Source of the DNA: Portulaca oleracea
Lineage: Eukaryota > Streptophyta > Magnoliopsida > Caryophyllales > Portulacaceae
Assembly (NCBI GenBank): GCA_029582165.1
Contig: CM055876.1
Location: 20,921,001 to 20,985,000, forward strand
Direction of reading: 5' to 3'
DNA: 64,000 bases
Every line of letters begins with the position of its first letter. The first letter of the stretch is position 1. The notes under the pieces are model-generated. The model saw nothing but the letters and a program-made list of their open reading frames with translations. It searched no databases and was not told the origin of the DNA. Positions 1-11,673 of this stretch are shown one piece after another. The translations under genes were made by a program, and so were the position numbers.

Positions 1-2226
1 CACCTTCTACATTCATGCGCTTAATGAATCATGTATTGAAGCCTTTGATTGGCAAATGTGTAGTAGTGTACTTTGATGACATTCTTATATATAGTAAGAG
101 TGAGCTTGATCATGTAAAGCATTTAGAGCTAGTCATGTGTATCTTGGAGAAAGAGAAGCTCTACGCAAATGTGGAGAAATGTTCCTTCTTCTCACCCAAG
201 GTCGTCTTCCTTGGATATGTGGTATCACAAGATGGTATTCAAGTGGATCAAGGAAAGATCAAAGCTATACACGAATGGCCTACACCAACGTCTATCCATG
301 AGGTACGATCATTTCATGGTTTAGCTTCCTTCTATAGAAGAGTTTGAATGGAGTAGAAGTGCTGAAAGGGCGTTTGAAATAATCAAAGAGAAGCTTTGTA
401 ATGCACCAATACTTGTCTTGCCATGCTTTGACAAAGTCTTTGAAGTTGAAGTAGATGCAAGTGGTGTTGGTATTGGAGCGGTTTTGTCTCAAGAAGGAAG
501 GCCAATTGCTTATTATAGTGAAAAGTTGAATGAAGCAAAAAGAAAGTATAGTACGTATGACAAAGAGTTCTATGCCAGTATACGAGCTCTTGAGCATTGG
601 AGACATTATCTACTAAGTGGAGAGTTTATTCTTCATAGTGATCACGAAGCTCTCAAATACGTCCAAGGGCAACATAAACTCAATCCACGACATGCCAAAT
701 GGGTTGAGTTCATGCAATCATTCCAATTTGTGATCAAACACAAGGCCGGGCATTTGAATAAAGGTGCCGATGCTCTTTCAAGAAGGTACTTGCTTACACA
801 TATTCTTGATTCAAAAGTTGTTAGATTTGATCATATTAAAGATTTGTATGAGGAAGATCAAGATTTCAAAGAAGTATTTGAGCTCTCAAAGAAGCATCCA
901 CATGAGATGTTTCATATTGAAGAGGGGTTTCTTTTTAAAGGAAATCAACTTTGTATTCCAAGGAGTAGCTTGCGTGAATTATTGATCATGGAGGTTCATG
1001 GAGGAGCCCTAGCTGGTCACTTTGGTATTGAGAAAACTTATTTGATGATGAGAGATCATTATTTTTGGCCAAGCATAATCAAAGATGTTGAGCATATTGT
1101 AAAAAGATGTGGGGCTTGCAACCTTGCTAAGTCTCATGTTCTACCACAAGGGTTATACACGCCTCTACCTATTCCCTACCATCCATGGGAAGATGTGAGC
1201 CTTGACTTCGTTGTGGGTCTACCAAGGACTCAAAGAGGGAAAGATTCAATTATGGTTGTTGTTGATAGATTCTCGAAGATGGCACACTTCATTTCTTGCC
1301 ATACTACCTATGATGCTACTAAAGTTGCAAATCTCTACTTTGAAGAAGTTGTGAAGCTACATGGTATTCCAAAGACTATGGTGAGTGATAGGGATTCAAA
1401 ATTCCTTAGTCATTTTTGGATTACATTATGGAAGAAGTTGGGTACAAAGCTCAAATTTAGCACAGCATGTCACCCACAAACGGATGGACAAACTGAAGTT
1501 GTCAACCGTACGTTGGGAGCCTTATTACGAGCTTTGGTGAGCAAGGACAAGAAGAGTTGGGATACTTTGCTAAGTCATGCTGAATTTGCTTATAATCGGA
1601 GTCCAAATCGAGCTACAAAGTTATCTCCATTTGAAGTTGTGTATGGTAAGAACCCTCTCAAGCCTATGGATTTATCTCCTATGTCTACATCAACTAAATT
1701 TAGTTTTGAAGCTAGTAAGAGAGTGGAGGAGATTAAGAAGTTACATGAGGAGGTTCGTGAAAAGTTTATGAGGTATACCCAAAGGATTGAAGAGAAGGTC
1801 AATCAAAAGAGGAAGAAAGTTATTTTCAAACCTGGAGACTTGGTATGGATACATCTCAAGAAAGAAAGGTTTCCGAATAGAAGAAAAGGGAAATTGAAAC
1901 CAAGAAGTGATGGTCCTTTTGAAGTCATTGAGAAGATCGGAGATAACGCTTATTAGTTGAAACTAGATGATGGTTATGAAGGGAGTTGCACTTTCAATGT
2001 AAGTGATCTCAAACCTTACTATCAAGAAGGAGAAGAACTTCCTAGTTTGAGGGCAAACTCTTTTCAACTAGGGGGGAATGATGTAGATTTGGTTCCAAAC
2101 CTACATCATGGTAGCCAAATGCTAAGCTACATCAACAAAGAGCTTGAAACTATCACAATGGGTTTACATTCGAGTGGTCTTATTCATGGAGGAATGATGA
2201 TTTGTTCTCTAACTCAAGAACCATAA
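1..2226 (+). pseudogene. Copy T: CRM-like Ty3/gypsy pol remnant (RT, RNase H, integrase)
   Basis: The 3' part of a gag-pol polyprotein whose beginning lies outside the window. Visible in order: the RT catalytic YFDD (69-80), the RNase H domain with EVDASG (about 445-465), an HHCC integrase zinc finger with HGG..GH and C-x2-C (about 1000-1125), and the integrase core ([17 protein letters not shown]). The frame is broken twice. A 59-bp deletion near 343, relative to the sister copy at 52770-52840, removes the end of RT and shifts frame; its ends share AAGA. At 1954 a Lys codon reads TAG. The tail passes the polypurine tract and ends at 2226, inside the LTR. It is nearly the same sequence as Y and is non-functional. 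Confidence 0.93.
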
Positions 2227-2945
2227 AGCTATCATTGAAGTCATCCTAGAGTGGATTAATCTACATTCAAAGAGCTTTCATATGGTTCAAGAATCTTTAA
2301 ATTTGGATAAGAATTGAGAGAGTTATCATCAAATGTAATCTAGTATAGTTTACTTGTTTCTTTATGATGTCATACTTATGTAGGATGATGTAAGCCTCAA
2401 GAGGCCTAGTTTCTTGATTGTACACGCCTAAGGGGGGCATTTGTAGTATAAATAGACCCCTTAGGGTGCTCATTTAAAAACATCTCATTCTATTGAATAA
2501 TAAACACAAATTCTCTCTAAAGTTGTCATGTTTTAGTTTCTAGCATTTCTAGCTAGGATTCGGATTCCTTGAGGGGATTTCGATCAATTCTTCTCTTCTA
2601 TTCCAAGAGGGAGCAATCTTGGATGGTGTAAAGGAGGAGTTGGAAATCAAATTCATTCTGGTGCTTCTATATCAATCAAGGAGGTTTCCATTGCTAAGTT
2701 CTATCTTGTTTCTACATCAAAATCGTGTTGTTCTTCGTTGGATTGGTACGTTTGATTAGTCTTTGTTTCTCTTGATTGTCATTCTTGTCATAATCAATAG
2801 AATTCTCGTCCAAAGCCTTTCGTTTCATATCATTTCCATTCGTTTCCTTCATTTCTTTGAGAAATCAACAATCACAAGTTCTTACTTGTGAACGATCCGT
2901 TTTCATTTCGTGTATAATGGATTAGTTTTGATTCATTATGCATCA
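2079..2945 (+). repeat. LTR shared by T (3' LTR) and Y (5' LTR)
   Basis: Begins TGATGTAG directly after the tract AGGGGGGAA and ends ATGCATCA, followed by a primer-binding site. It therefore terminates one internal region and starts another. The first 30 bp hold the inverted repeat TGATGTAG (2079-2086) / CTACATCA (2101-2108). T's pol frame occupies the first 148 bp. Confidence 0.92.
2447..2455 (+). promoter_or_regulatory. LTR TATA box of Y
   Basis: TATAAATAG followed by an A-poor CCCC run, the same arrangement as in every full LTR of the window. It probably positions element transcription, and marks the U3/R boundary some 25-30 bp downstream (inference). Confidence 0.7.
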
Positions 2946-2949
2946 AAAG

Positions 2950-2961
2950 TGGTATCAGAGC
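2950..2961 (+). other. Primer-binding site of Y
   Basis: TGGTATCAGAGC, four bases after the LTR end, is complementary to the 3' terminus of initiator tRNA-Met. Confidence 0.9.
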
Positions 2962-3010
2962 TTAGCTTGTTGATATCTCTCGTTTCTTGCATTGTTTTAC
3001 ACCTTATTTT

Positions 3011-3320
3011 CATCACATTCACACGCCACCCTTGAGTTCTTCCAAGAACTCATCAAGAACTCATCAAGAACTCATCAAGAATTCATCAAGAATTCATCAA
3101 GAACCTTAAGCTCCACAAAGAACCCTAAGATCAAACACTAACCTAGCCAAATCCGTCCCTTACCCCATCACATTCACACGCCACCTTTGAGTTCTTCCAA
3201 GAACTCATCAAGAACTCATCAAGAACTCATCAAGAATTCATCAAGAATTCATAAAGAACCCTAAGCTCCACAAAGAACCCTAAGACCAAACACAAACCTA
3301 GCCAAATCCGTCCCCTACCC
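3011..3320 (+). repeat. Y leader: 155-bp tandem duplication with GAACTCATCA repeats
   Basis: The untranslated leader between PBS and gag contains two copies of a 155-bp unit (3011-3165 and 3166-3320). Each holds the hairpin AGTTCTTCCAAGAACT followed by short repeats of AAGAACTCATC or AAGAATTCATC (3043-3105 and 3197-3260). No coding potential is apparent. Confidence 0.85.
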
Positions 3321-3356
3321 TACGAGAGTTCTAATTTGACATCAAGATTGAATCAA

Positions 3357-4499
3357 ATGGACGAGTCTCAATCTAGTTCACCTAAGGATGCCGACGCTAT
3401 GAGGTTGCGAATTAAAATGTTGCGAAAACAATTAAAGACCTATATGGATTTGAATCGTGCTTTACAAAAGGAGTCTAATGAAGAGGCTTCATATGGCACG
3501 CCTAGTCCATTCTCAAGAAGGGGTGAACGTTTTGATTTTAAAGTTGAAATACCCGAATTTGATGGTAGTTTAGATCCGGAGGTATTTCTTGATTGGATTC
3601 AAACGGTAGAAAGAGTGTTTGATTTGAAAGAAGTTAATTATGAACTAAAAGTGAAGTATATAGCATTGAAGTTGAGAAAGCATGCTTCTATTTGGTGGAC
3701 TAACTTGCAAAAGAAGCGACAAGCAAAGGGAAAGGACAAAATCCGTTCATGGGAAAAGATGAAGTCCAAATTGCAAGGCAAGTTTCTACCCCAAAGCTAC
3801 GTCCAAGACAATTATGTCAAGCTCCAAAAGCTAGTTCAAGGATCCAAAGCGGTGGAAGAGTATACCAAGGAGTTTGAACATCTCCTTTGGCGTTGTGATT
3901 TGAAGGAGAATGAGCCACAAGTTTTGGTACGTTTTCTAATTGGTTTAAATGATTGGATACGTAATATTGTTGAGTTACATCCTTATCAATCATTGGATGA
4001 ATTAAGTACTTTGGCCTTGAAAGTAGAAAGGCAAAGGAAAGAAAGAGGAAAAGATACCATGAGAACGTACCCTACACAATCCAAACCTTATACCACACGT
4101 CCATCTACCCAAACACAATACAAAACGCCACAAAATCAGCCCCCATCCTCCCAAAAACCCTACGGAAAAACCCCACAAAATCAGCCACAAAATCCCCCAT
4201 CCAAACCCCACGTCCAAGAACCAAGGAGATTGCCTCCAAGAAGATGTTTTAGGTGCCAAGGATTGGGCCATATTGCATCCGAATGTCCTAACAAACGTAT
4301 AGTCTCTCTTGTTGAGTATCAAAGTGCTTTATATGTTGAACCAAGTTGCCATGAAAGTGAATATGAGGAAGAGCAACTTGAGGAGGAGAATGACGTTTGT
4401 GAAGAGGAAAATGTGGAAGAAGCGGATGATGGAGAATTACTTGTGTTGAGAAGGGCATTAAGCGTGGCTTCTACACCAAACGAATTGGAGCAACGTTAA
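3357..4499 (+). pseudogene. Y gag with premature stop
   Basis: Codes for the Gag part of the polyprotein, which packages element RNA. The first ATG in frame is at 3357. Features in order: a coiled-coil-like N terminus, the retrotransposon Gag core (FDGSLDPEVFLDWI, IWWTNLQKK, EFEHLLWRCDL), a Pro/Gln-rich linker, a CCHC zinc knuckle at 4245-4286 (C-x2-C-x4-H-x4-C) and an acidic region. In the intact copy A the frame runs on into protease. Here GAA has become TAA at 4497-4499, ending translation after 380 codons. No frameshift is visible, so this single substitution separates Gag from Pol. Confidence 0.92.
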
Positions 4500-4861
4500 A
4501 CTATCTTCCATACTAGATGTACGGTTCAAGGGAAGGTATGTTCACTTATTATAGATGGTGGTAGTTGTACTAATGCGGCTTCCACTACAATGGTTGAAAA
4601 ATTGAAGTTAGAAGTGAGTTCTCATCCCTCTCCTTACAATATACAATGGTTGAGTCATGGGAAGGGTATTAAGATTGATAAACGTGTGCTTCTATCTTTA
4701 TCCATTGGGAAGAGTTATAAAGATCAAATATGGTGTGATGTAATACCAATGGATGCTTGCCATATTTTGCTTGGGAGACCTTGGCTTTTTGATAGGTACG
4801 TCACACATGATGGGAGAATGAACACCTATTCCTTCACCATCAACAAGAAGAAGATCACATT
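4500..4861 (+). pseudogene. Y protease fragment, interrupted by element B
   Basis: Continuation of Y's frame after the stop. It contains the aspartic protease motif IIDGGSC and the LLGRPW segment, and ends at ITF just before B. The sequence resumes at 30659. Target duplication ACATT lies at 4857-4861 and 30654-30658. Confidence 0.9.
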
Positions 4862-5709
4862 TGATGCATAATGAATCAAAAACAATCCATCATACACGAA
4901 ATGAAAGAAAACGATCGTTCACAAGATAGAACTTGTGATTTGTTGAAACCTCAAAAACGAATGGATCGAATGGAATGTGAATGAAAAGGGACGAATAAAG
5001 AAGGCTACACGAGAGTTCTAATGATTAAGCATGCATGACAATCAAGAGAATTCAAAAGACTTGAGCCAAAAACGTACCAATTCAAAAAGAACTAAACGCT
5101 TGATGTAGAACAAGATAGAATGGCAATGGAAACCTCCTTGATTGATATAGACTCACCACAATCAACTCGATTCCCAACTCCTCCTTTGCACCATCCAAGA
5201 TTGCTCCCTCTTGGACTAGAAGAGAAGATTTGATTCGAAAACCCCTCAAGGTATTCGATCAATCTAGCTAAAACTAGAGAGAAAACTAAAGCATAGCAAC
5301 TTTAGAGAGATTTGTGTTTATTTTCAATATGAATGAGATGAATTTTACAAAGGACCTAAGGGGGTATTTATAGTAGAATCCCTCCCTTTAGGCGTCACCT
5401 CCCACCAAGAAAAGGCCCCTTAAGGGCTTACATCATCCCACTCACATATTACATCACTTTAAAGAAAATACAATATCTCCTAAAATACAACTCCAATACT
5501 AAAGATTCAAAAGCCACAATGTACATAAAGAATAGCTCTATCATATGGCTGAATGAGAACTTCAAGACTCTTGAGATAAGGAGCTCAAAAATCTCTTAGT
5601 GTAGGAGATACCCGTGATGTCATGTGAGAAACCACTTGAAATGAGTTGTAGAAGGTTTGTGAGGTCTTTAAGAGCTTCCTCTTGATGCATTGAAGTATGA
5701 TATGCATCA
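4862..5709 (-). repeat. B 3' LTR
   Basis: An 848-bp LTR of the same type as those of A. On the minus strand it starts TGATGCATATCATAC right after the tract GAAGGGGTGAA and ends TTATGCATCA. B's pol frame runs into it as far as 5562. Confidence 0.92.
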
Positions 5710-8700
5710 TTCACCCCTTCTTGAGAAAAGTTTGCCCTCAAACTTGGAATCTCTTCTCCTTCTTGATAATAAGGTTTGAGATCACTTACATTGAAAGTAC
5801 AACTTCCCTCATAACCATCATCTAACTTCAACTTGTAAGCATTATCTCCGATCTTCTCAATAACCTCAAAAGGACCATCACTTCTTGGTTTCAATTTACC
5901 TTTTCTTCTATATTGAAACATTTCTTTCTTGAGGTGAATCCATACCATGTCTCCAGGTTTGAAAATAACCTTCTTCCTCTTTTGATTGACCTTCTCTTCA
6001 ACCCTTTGAGTATACCTCATGATCTTTTCACGAACTTCCTCATGTAACTTCTTAATCTCCTCCACTCTCTTATTAGCTTCAAAACTGAATTTAGTTGATG
6101 TAGATATAGGAGATAAATCCATGGGCTTGAGAGGGTTCTTACCATACACAACTTCAAATGGAGATAACTTTGTAGCTCGATTTGGACTCCGATTATAAGC
6201 AAATTCAGCATGACTTAGCAAAGTATCCCAACTTTTCTTATCCTTACTCACCAAAGCTCGTAATAAGGCTCCCAAGGTACGGTTGACAACTTCAGTTTGT
6301 CCATCCGTTTGGGGATGACATGTCGTGCTAAATTTGAGCTTTGTTCCCATCTTCTTCCAAAGAGTAACCCAAAAGTGACTTAGAAACTTAGAGTCTCTAT
6401 CACTCACCATAGTCTTGGGTATACCATGCAACTTAACAATCTCATCAAAGTATAAAGTAGCAACTCTCGTAGCATCATATGTAGTGTTGCAAGGTACAAA
6501 ATGTGCCATCTTTGAAAATCGATCTACAACCACCATAATAGAGTCTTTACCTCTTTGAGTTCGAGGTAGACCCACAATGAAGTCTAAACTCACATCTTCC
6601 CAAGGATGATATGGGATAGGTAGAGGTGTATATAAGCCTTGAGGTAACACATGTGACTTGGCAAGATTGCACGTACCACATCTCTTCACAATATGCTCAA
6701 CATCTTTCACCATACTTGGCCAAAAGTAATAATCTCTCAACATCAAATAAGTCTTCTCTATACCAAAATGACCCGCCAAAGCACCTCCATGGACCTCTTG
6801 AATCAACAATTCACGCAAGGAAGTCTTTGGTATACATAATTGATTCCCTTTGAATAGGAAACCATCTTCAATATGAAACATTTCATGGGGATGTTTCTTC
6901 GCCAAAACATACACTTCTTTGAAATCTTGATCATCTTGATACAAATCTTTAATATGCTCAAATCCAGCAACATTAGAATCAAGAATATATGTAAGTAAGT
7001 ACCTTCTTGAAAGAGCATCAGCACACTTATTCAAGTGCCCGGCTTTGTGTTTGATCACGAATTGAAAGGCTTGCATAAATTCAACCCATTTGGCATGGCG
7101 TGGGTTAAGCTTATGTTGGCCTTGGATGAATTTGAGAGCTTCATGATCACTATGAAGAATGAACTTTCAACTTAGCAAATAATGCCTCCAATGCTCAAGA
7201 GCTCTTATAATGGCATAGAACTCTTTATCATATGTACTATACTTCCTCTTTGCCTCGTTCAACTTCTCACTAAAATAAGCAATTGGCCTTCCCTCTTGTG
7301 TAAGGACAGCACCAATGCCAACTCCACTAGCATCCACTTCTACTTCAAATACTTTGTCAAAACATGGCAAGACTAGAAGAGGTGCGTTACACAACTTTTC
7401 TTTGATGCTCTCAAACGCCAATTGAGCGCTTTTACTCCAAGAATACTCCTTTGTCTTCAACAATTCGGTCATAGGAGCCATAATAGTAGGGAAATTCTTG
7501 ATAAATCTTCTATAGAAAGAAGCTAAACCATGAAATGATCGTACCTCATGTATACTCGTTGGTGTTGGCCATTCTTGGATAGCTTTGATCTTTTCTTGGT
7601 CGACGTGGATTCCATCTTTGGAGAGCACATATCCAAGGAAGACAACCTTGGGTGAGAAGAAAGAGCACTTCTCCAAGTTGGCGTAGAGCTTTTCTTTCTC
7701 CAAGATATACAAAACTAGCTCTATATGCTTTACATGATCATTCTCACTTCTACTATATACAAGTATGTCATCAAAGTATACAACAACACACTTTCCAATC
7801 AAAGGTTTCAATACATGATTCATTAACCTCATGAAAGTAGAAGGAGCATTTGTTAGACCGAAAGGCATCACTAACCATTCATATAAGCCTTCTTTGGTTT
7901 TGAAAGCCGTTTTCCATTCATCTCCTTCACATATGCGAATTTGATGATATCCACTCTCCAAATCGATCTTTGAAAACACAATACTTCCATAAAGTTCATC
8001 AAGAAGATCCTCCAAACGTGGAATGGGAAAACGATATTTGATGGTGATTTTGTTGATGGACCTACAATCCATGCACATACGTTGAGTACCATCTTTCTTT
8101 GGAACTAGTAACACCGGAACGGCGCATGGGCTCATACTTGGACGAATTAAACCCTTTTGGAGTAGCTCATCAACTTGCTTTTGAACTTCTTGAGACTCTT
8201 TGGGGTTCATTCGGTATGCTTGCTTGTTGGGTAATGTAGCTCCCGGAATTAGATCAATCTTATGCTCGATGTCCCTCCTTGGTGGCAAGCCGTGGGGCAT
8301 GTCTTTTGGAAACAAATGACCAAATCTCCTCATCAAGGGGGCAAGCCGTGGGTGTTCAATAGTTGGGGAAGCTTGTTCCTCTTGCAAATTCGCCAAAATC
8401 AACTCCTTTTGCTCATAAAACTCATGTTGATCCGCTTTTAGCAAAGAAACAATATTGGACTCCTTTTCTTGCTCCTTTTGTTGGGGTGACCGAATAATAG
8501 AAGAAGGTGGCAATGGGGCCAATGTGATCTTCTTCTTGTTGATGGTGAAGGAATAAGTGTTCATTCTCCCATCATGTGTGACGTACCTATGAAAAAGCCA
8601 AGGTCTCCCAAGCAAAATATGACAAGCATCCATAGGTACTACATCACACTATATTTGATCTTTATAACTTTTTCCAATGGATAAAGATATAAGCACACGT

Positions 8701-9172
8701 TTATCAATCTTTATACCCTTCCCATGACTCAACCATTGTATGTTGTAAGGAGAGGGATGAGAACTTACTTCCAACTTCAATTTTTCAACCATTATAGTAG
8801 AAGCCGCATTAGTACAACTACCACCATCAATAATGAGTGAACATACCTTCCCTTGAACCGTACATCTAGTATGGAAGATAGTTTCACGTTGCTCCAATTC
8901 GTTTGGTGTAGAAGCCACGCTTAATGCCCTTCTCAACACAAGTAATTCTCCATCATCCGCTTCTTCTACATTTTCCTTTTCACAAACGTCATCCTCCTCA
9001 AGTTGCTCTTCTTCATACTCACTTTCATGGCAACTTGGTTCAACATATAAAGCACTTTGATATTCAACAAGAGAGACTACACGTTTGTTAGGACATTCGG
9101 ATGCAATATGACCCAACCCTTGGCCCCTAAAACATCTTCTTTGAGGTAATGTCCTTGATTCTTGGACGTGGG
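5562..9172 (-). pseudogene. B gag (C-terminal part)-protease-RT-RNase H-integrase
   Basis: Minus-strand polyprotein read from 9172 downward: damaged CCHC knuckle (second Cys replaced by Gly, CFRGQGLGH), acidic region, protease DGGSC, then RT with YFDD, RNase H, HHCC zinc finger, integrase core, and the C-terminal tail that overlaps the LTR. Two nonsense codons interrupt it. A Trp codon (TGG to TAG) lies near 8646 in the protease, and a Gly codon (GGA to TGA, with GAG to AAG next to it) near 7166 in RNase H. I see no frameshift. The N-terminal Gag is lost. The copy cannot be active. Confidence 0.92.
5728..5745 (-). other. Hairpin upstream of the polypurine tract (B)
   Basis: The perfect 7-bp stem AAGTTTG / CAAACTT with a 4-base loop sits just inside the PPT on the element strand. 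Here it is part of the coding sequence. Equivalent hairpins occur in the other elements. Confidence 0.7.
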
Positions 9173-10141
9173 TGATGCATAATGGGACCAAGGAATGATC
9201 TCATTACACAATATCTAAGGATCTTTAAAAACGAAGATAGGAATCTACTTTCTCAAAGTTCCAAAGAACCAAAAATGGAATAGAAATGGATGAAAAAGGA
9301 TGGAAAGAACTATGAAAGATGGTTACCAAATGGATAGAAATAATGAACGAATGGACAAACGAATGATGAACGATGATGACGAATGAAGCTTGGACGAGTT
9401 TGATGAAGAACAAACGCTTCTTGTTGAATGCTTGATGAATTCTTGTTGAATTCTTGATGAATGGCACGAAATGGATGATAAATGGATGAATAACGACGGA
9501 TAGATGATGGCTTTTGAAGACTCTTGGAAGGATATAGCCACACCACCTTCAAGAGACCCTCAATTCCTTCCTTTCACCACTAAGGATGCCAACCTTAGCT
9601 AGAAGAAGGGGATAATTCGAATTCCACAAGAGAGAAACGAAAAACACCTAGCATGAAAGCTAGAATGAACACACCATGTGTTTGAAATCTAAAAATTCAA
9701 ACAGAAAGAATTGAATGTGTATGAATTGATTTACAAAGCACCTTAGGGGGGGTATTTATAGTAGAGGACCCTTCCCTTTGGCGTGTACAACTTCAAGAAA
9801 CTAGCCCATATTGGCTCACATCATCCTTCCAAATGCTTACATCATAAAGAAAACAATGTACTAAACTATATTACAAATATGAATAACTCCTTGGATTTTC
9901 ATCCAAACTTAAAGATTCTTGAACCATATGAAAGCTCTTGGAATGTAGATTAATCCTCTCTAGGATGACTTCTATGATAGCTTCATGGTCCTTGAATTAA
10001 GGAGCAAAAGTATACGTTCACATGAGTTGATCCCTTCCAAGTAGAGAGATATATGAGAGACTTGAGCTCTTCTTCCTTCTAAGTGAGTATTAGATGTCTC
10101 CATGGTTGACCTTGATGCATAAGACCATCAATTATGCATCA
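9173..10141 (-). repeat. F 3' LTR
   Basis: The element strand begins TGATGCATAATTGATGG after the GGGGGTGTA tract and ends CCCATTATGCATCA. Low-complexity runs of TTCATC/ATTCAACAAG in the R/U5 part produce spurious Ser/His-rich open frames. Confidence 0.9.
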
Positions 10142-10184
10142 TACACCCCCGGTTGAAAAAGTTTGCCCTCAAACTTTGGAAAAA

Positions 10185-10450
10185 TCAACAGTCACTTGCC
10201 TTCTTCACAAAGACTTTCTTCTTGAAAGCTTTGAAGTCATCGTAGATTCCTTTGATGAACTTCTTAAACTTTCTTCCGATGATTTCTCGAACACCATAAG
10301 ACTTGGACTTGCATTTCTTCACCGTGAACGTGGGTTGTTCACGTTGCTTCTCACTCCCCAAGTCTATTCTTACCACTTTACCCTTGTCATTTATCATGAA
10401 ACAATGCACTTTGATGACTTGGGCTATTTCATCCTTTTGAATTTTCGGCC
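10185..10450 (-). pseudogene. F ORF, 3' end: basic C-terminal domain
   Basis: The last 88 codons or so of F's single frame, separated from the rest (21097-22795) by element D. It carries the domain seen in all non-autonomous elements here: VHCFMINDKGKV, then a Lys-rich stretch and IKGIYDDFKAFKKKV, ending a few residues later. It matches no part of the autonomous pol, and I do not recognise it from any known family. Confidence 0.85.
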
Positions 10451-11410
10451 TGATGCATAATTGATGGCCTTATGCATCAAGGTCAACCATGGAGACATCT
10501 AATACTCACCTAGAAGAAAGAAGAGCTCAAGTCTCTCATATATCTCTCTACTTGGAAGGGATCAACTCATGTGATCGTATATTTTTGCTCCTTAATTCAA
10601 GGACCATGAAGCTATCATAGAAGTCATCCTAGAGAGGATTAATCTACATTCCAAGAGCTTTCATATGGTTCAAGAATCTTTAAGTTTGGATGAGAATCCA
10701 AGGAGTTATTCATATTTGTAATATAGCTTAGTTCATTGTTTTCTTTATGATGTAAGCATTAGAGTAGATGATGAAAGCCCTAAGTGGCCCATTTCTTGTA
10801 TTGTACACGCCATAAGGGAGGGCTTGTAACTATAAATACCCCCCTTAGGGTGCTTTGTAATTCATTCACATTGAATTTTTAGATTTCAAACACAAGGTGT
10901 GTTCATTCTAGCTTTCATGCTAGGTGTTTTTGGTTTCTCTTTTGTGGGATTCGAATCATCCCCTTCTTCTAGCTAAGGTTGGCATCCTTAGTGGTGAAAG
11001 GAAGGAATTGAAGGTCTCTTGAAGGTGGTGTGGCTATATCCTTCCAAGAGTCTTCAAAAGCCATCATCTATACAACGTTCATTCATCCATTTATCATCCA
11101 TTTCGCGTTATTCATCAAGAATTCAACAAGAATTCATCAAGCATTCAACAAGAAGCATTCGTTCTTCATCATCACGTCCAAGCTTCATGAAACGCTCATT
11201 CGTTTATCATCATTCATCACTCGTTTGTCCATTCGTTCATTATTTCCATCCATTTGGTAATCATCTTTCATAGTTCTTTCATTCCTTTTTCATCCATTTC
11301 TATTCCATTTTTGGTTCTCTGGAACTTTGAGAAGGGAGATTCCTATCTTCGTTTTTAAAGATCCTTAGATATTGTGTAATGAGATCATCCCTTGGTCCCA
11401 TTATGCATCA
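10451..11410 (+). repeat. D 5' LTR
   Basis: Runs from TGATGCATAATTGATGG to CCCATTATGCATCA. The first 29 bp form the inverted repeat TGATGCATAA (10451-10460) / TTATGCATCA (10470-10479). A TATA box lies at 10831-10838. Confidence 0.93.
10831..10838 (+). promoter_or_regulatory. LTR TATA box of D
   Basis: TATAAATA followed by CCCCCC, in the same LTR position as in the other families. Confidence 0.65.
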
Positions 11411-11414
11411 AATT

Positions 11415-11426
11415 TGGTATCAGAGC
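11415..11426 (+). other. Primer-binding site of D
   Basis: TGGTATCAGAGC, four bases after the 5' LTR, complementary to initiator tRNA-Met. Confidence 0.9.
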
Positions 11427-11673
11427 TTAGGAGTTTGAATCTCTTAGTTCTTGAAACAATCTTTTTACATTCTTTCCATCTCATTCACGTTCCCCATCAC
11501 CCCTACCATCACACGTCCATCACAAAATTCATCCTCCATCACACGTCCCCACCAAACTCCACAAAGAACCCGTGAGCCCAACCACAAATCCAACCAATTC
11601 CCCCTCACGTCCCTTCTATGCTAACCATCCTACCATGAGTTTCTTGTGATCTTTTGAATCAAGATAGGTTCTA

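Noticed and set aside
3043..3260. Short regularly spaced repeats resembling a CRISPR array
   Set aside because: The units are contiguous 11-12 bp repeats without unique spacers, in a plant retrotransposon leader.
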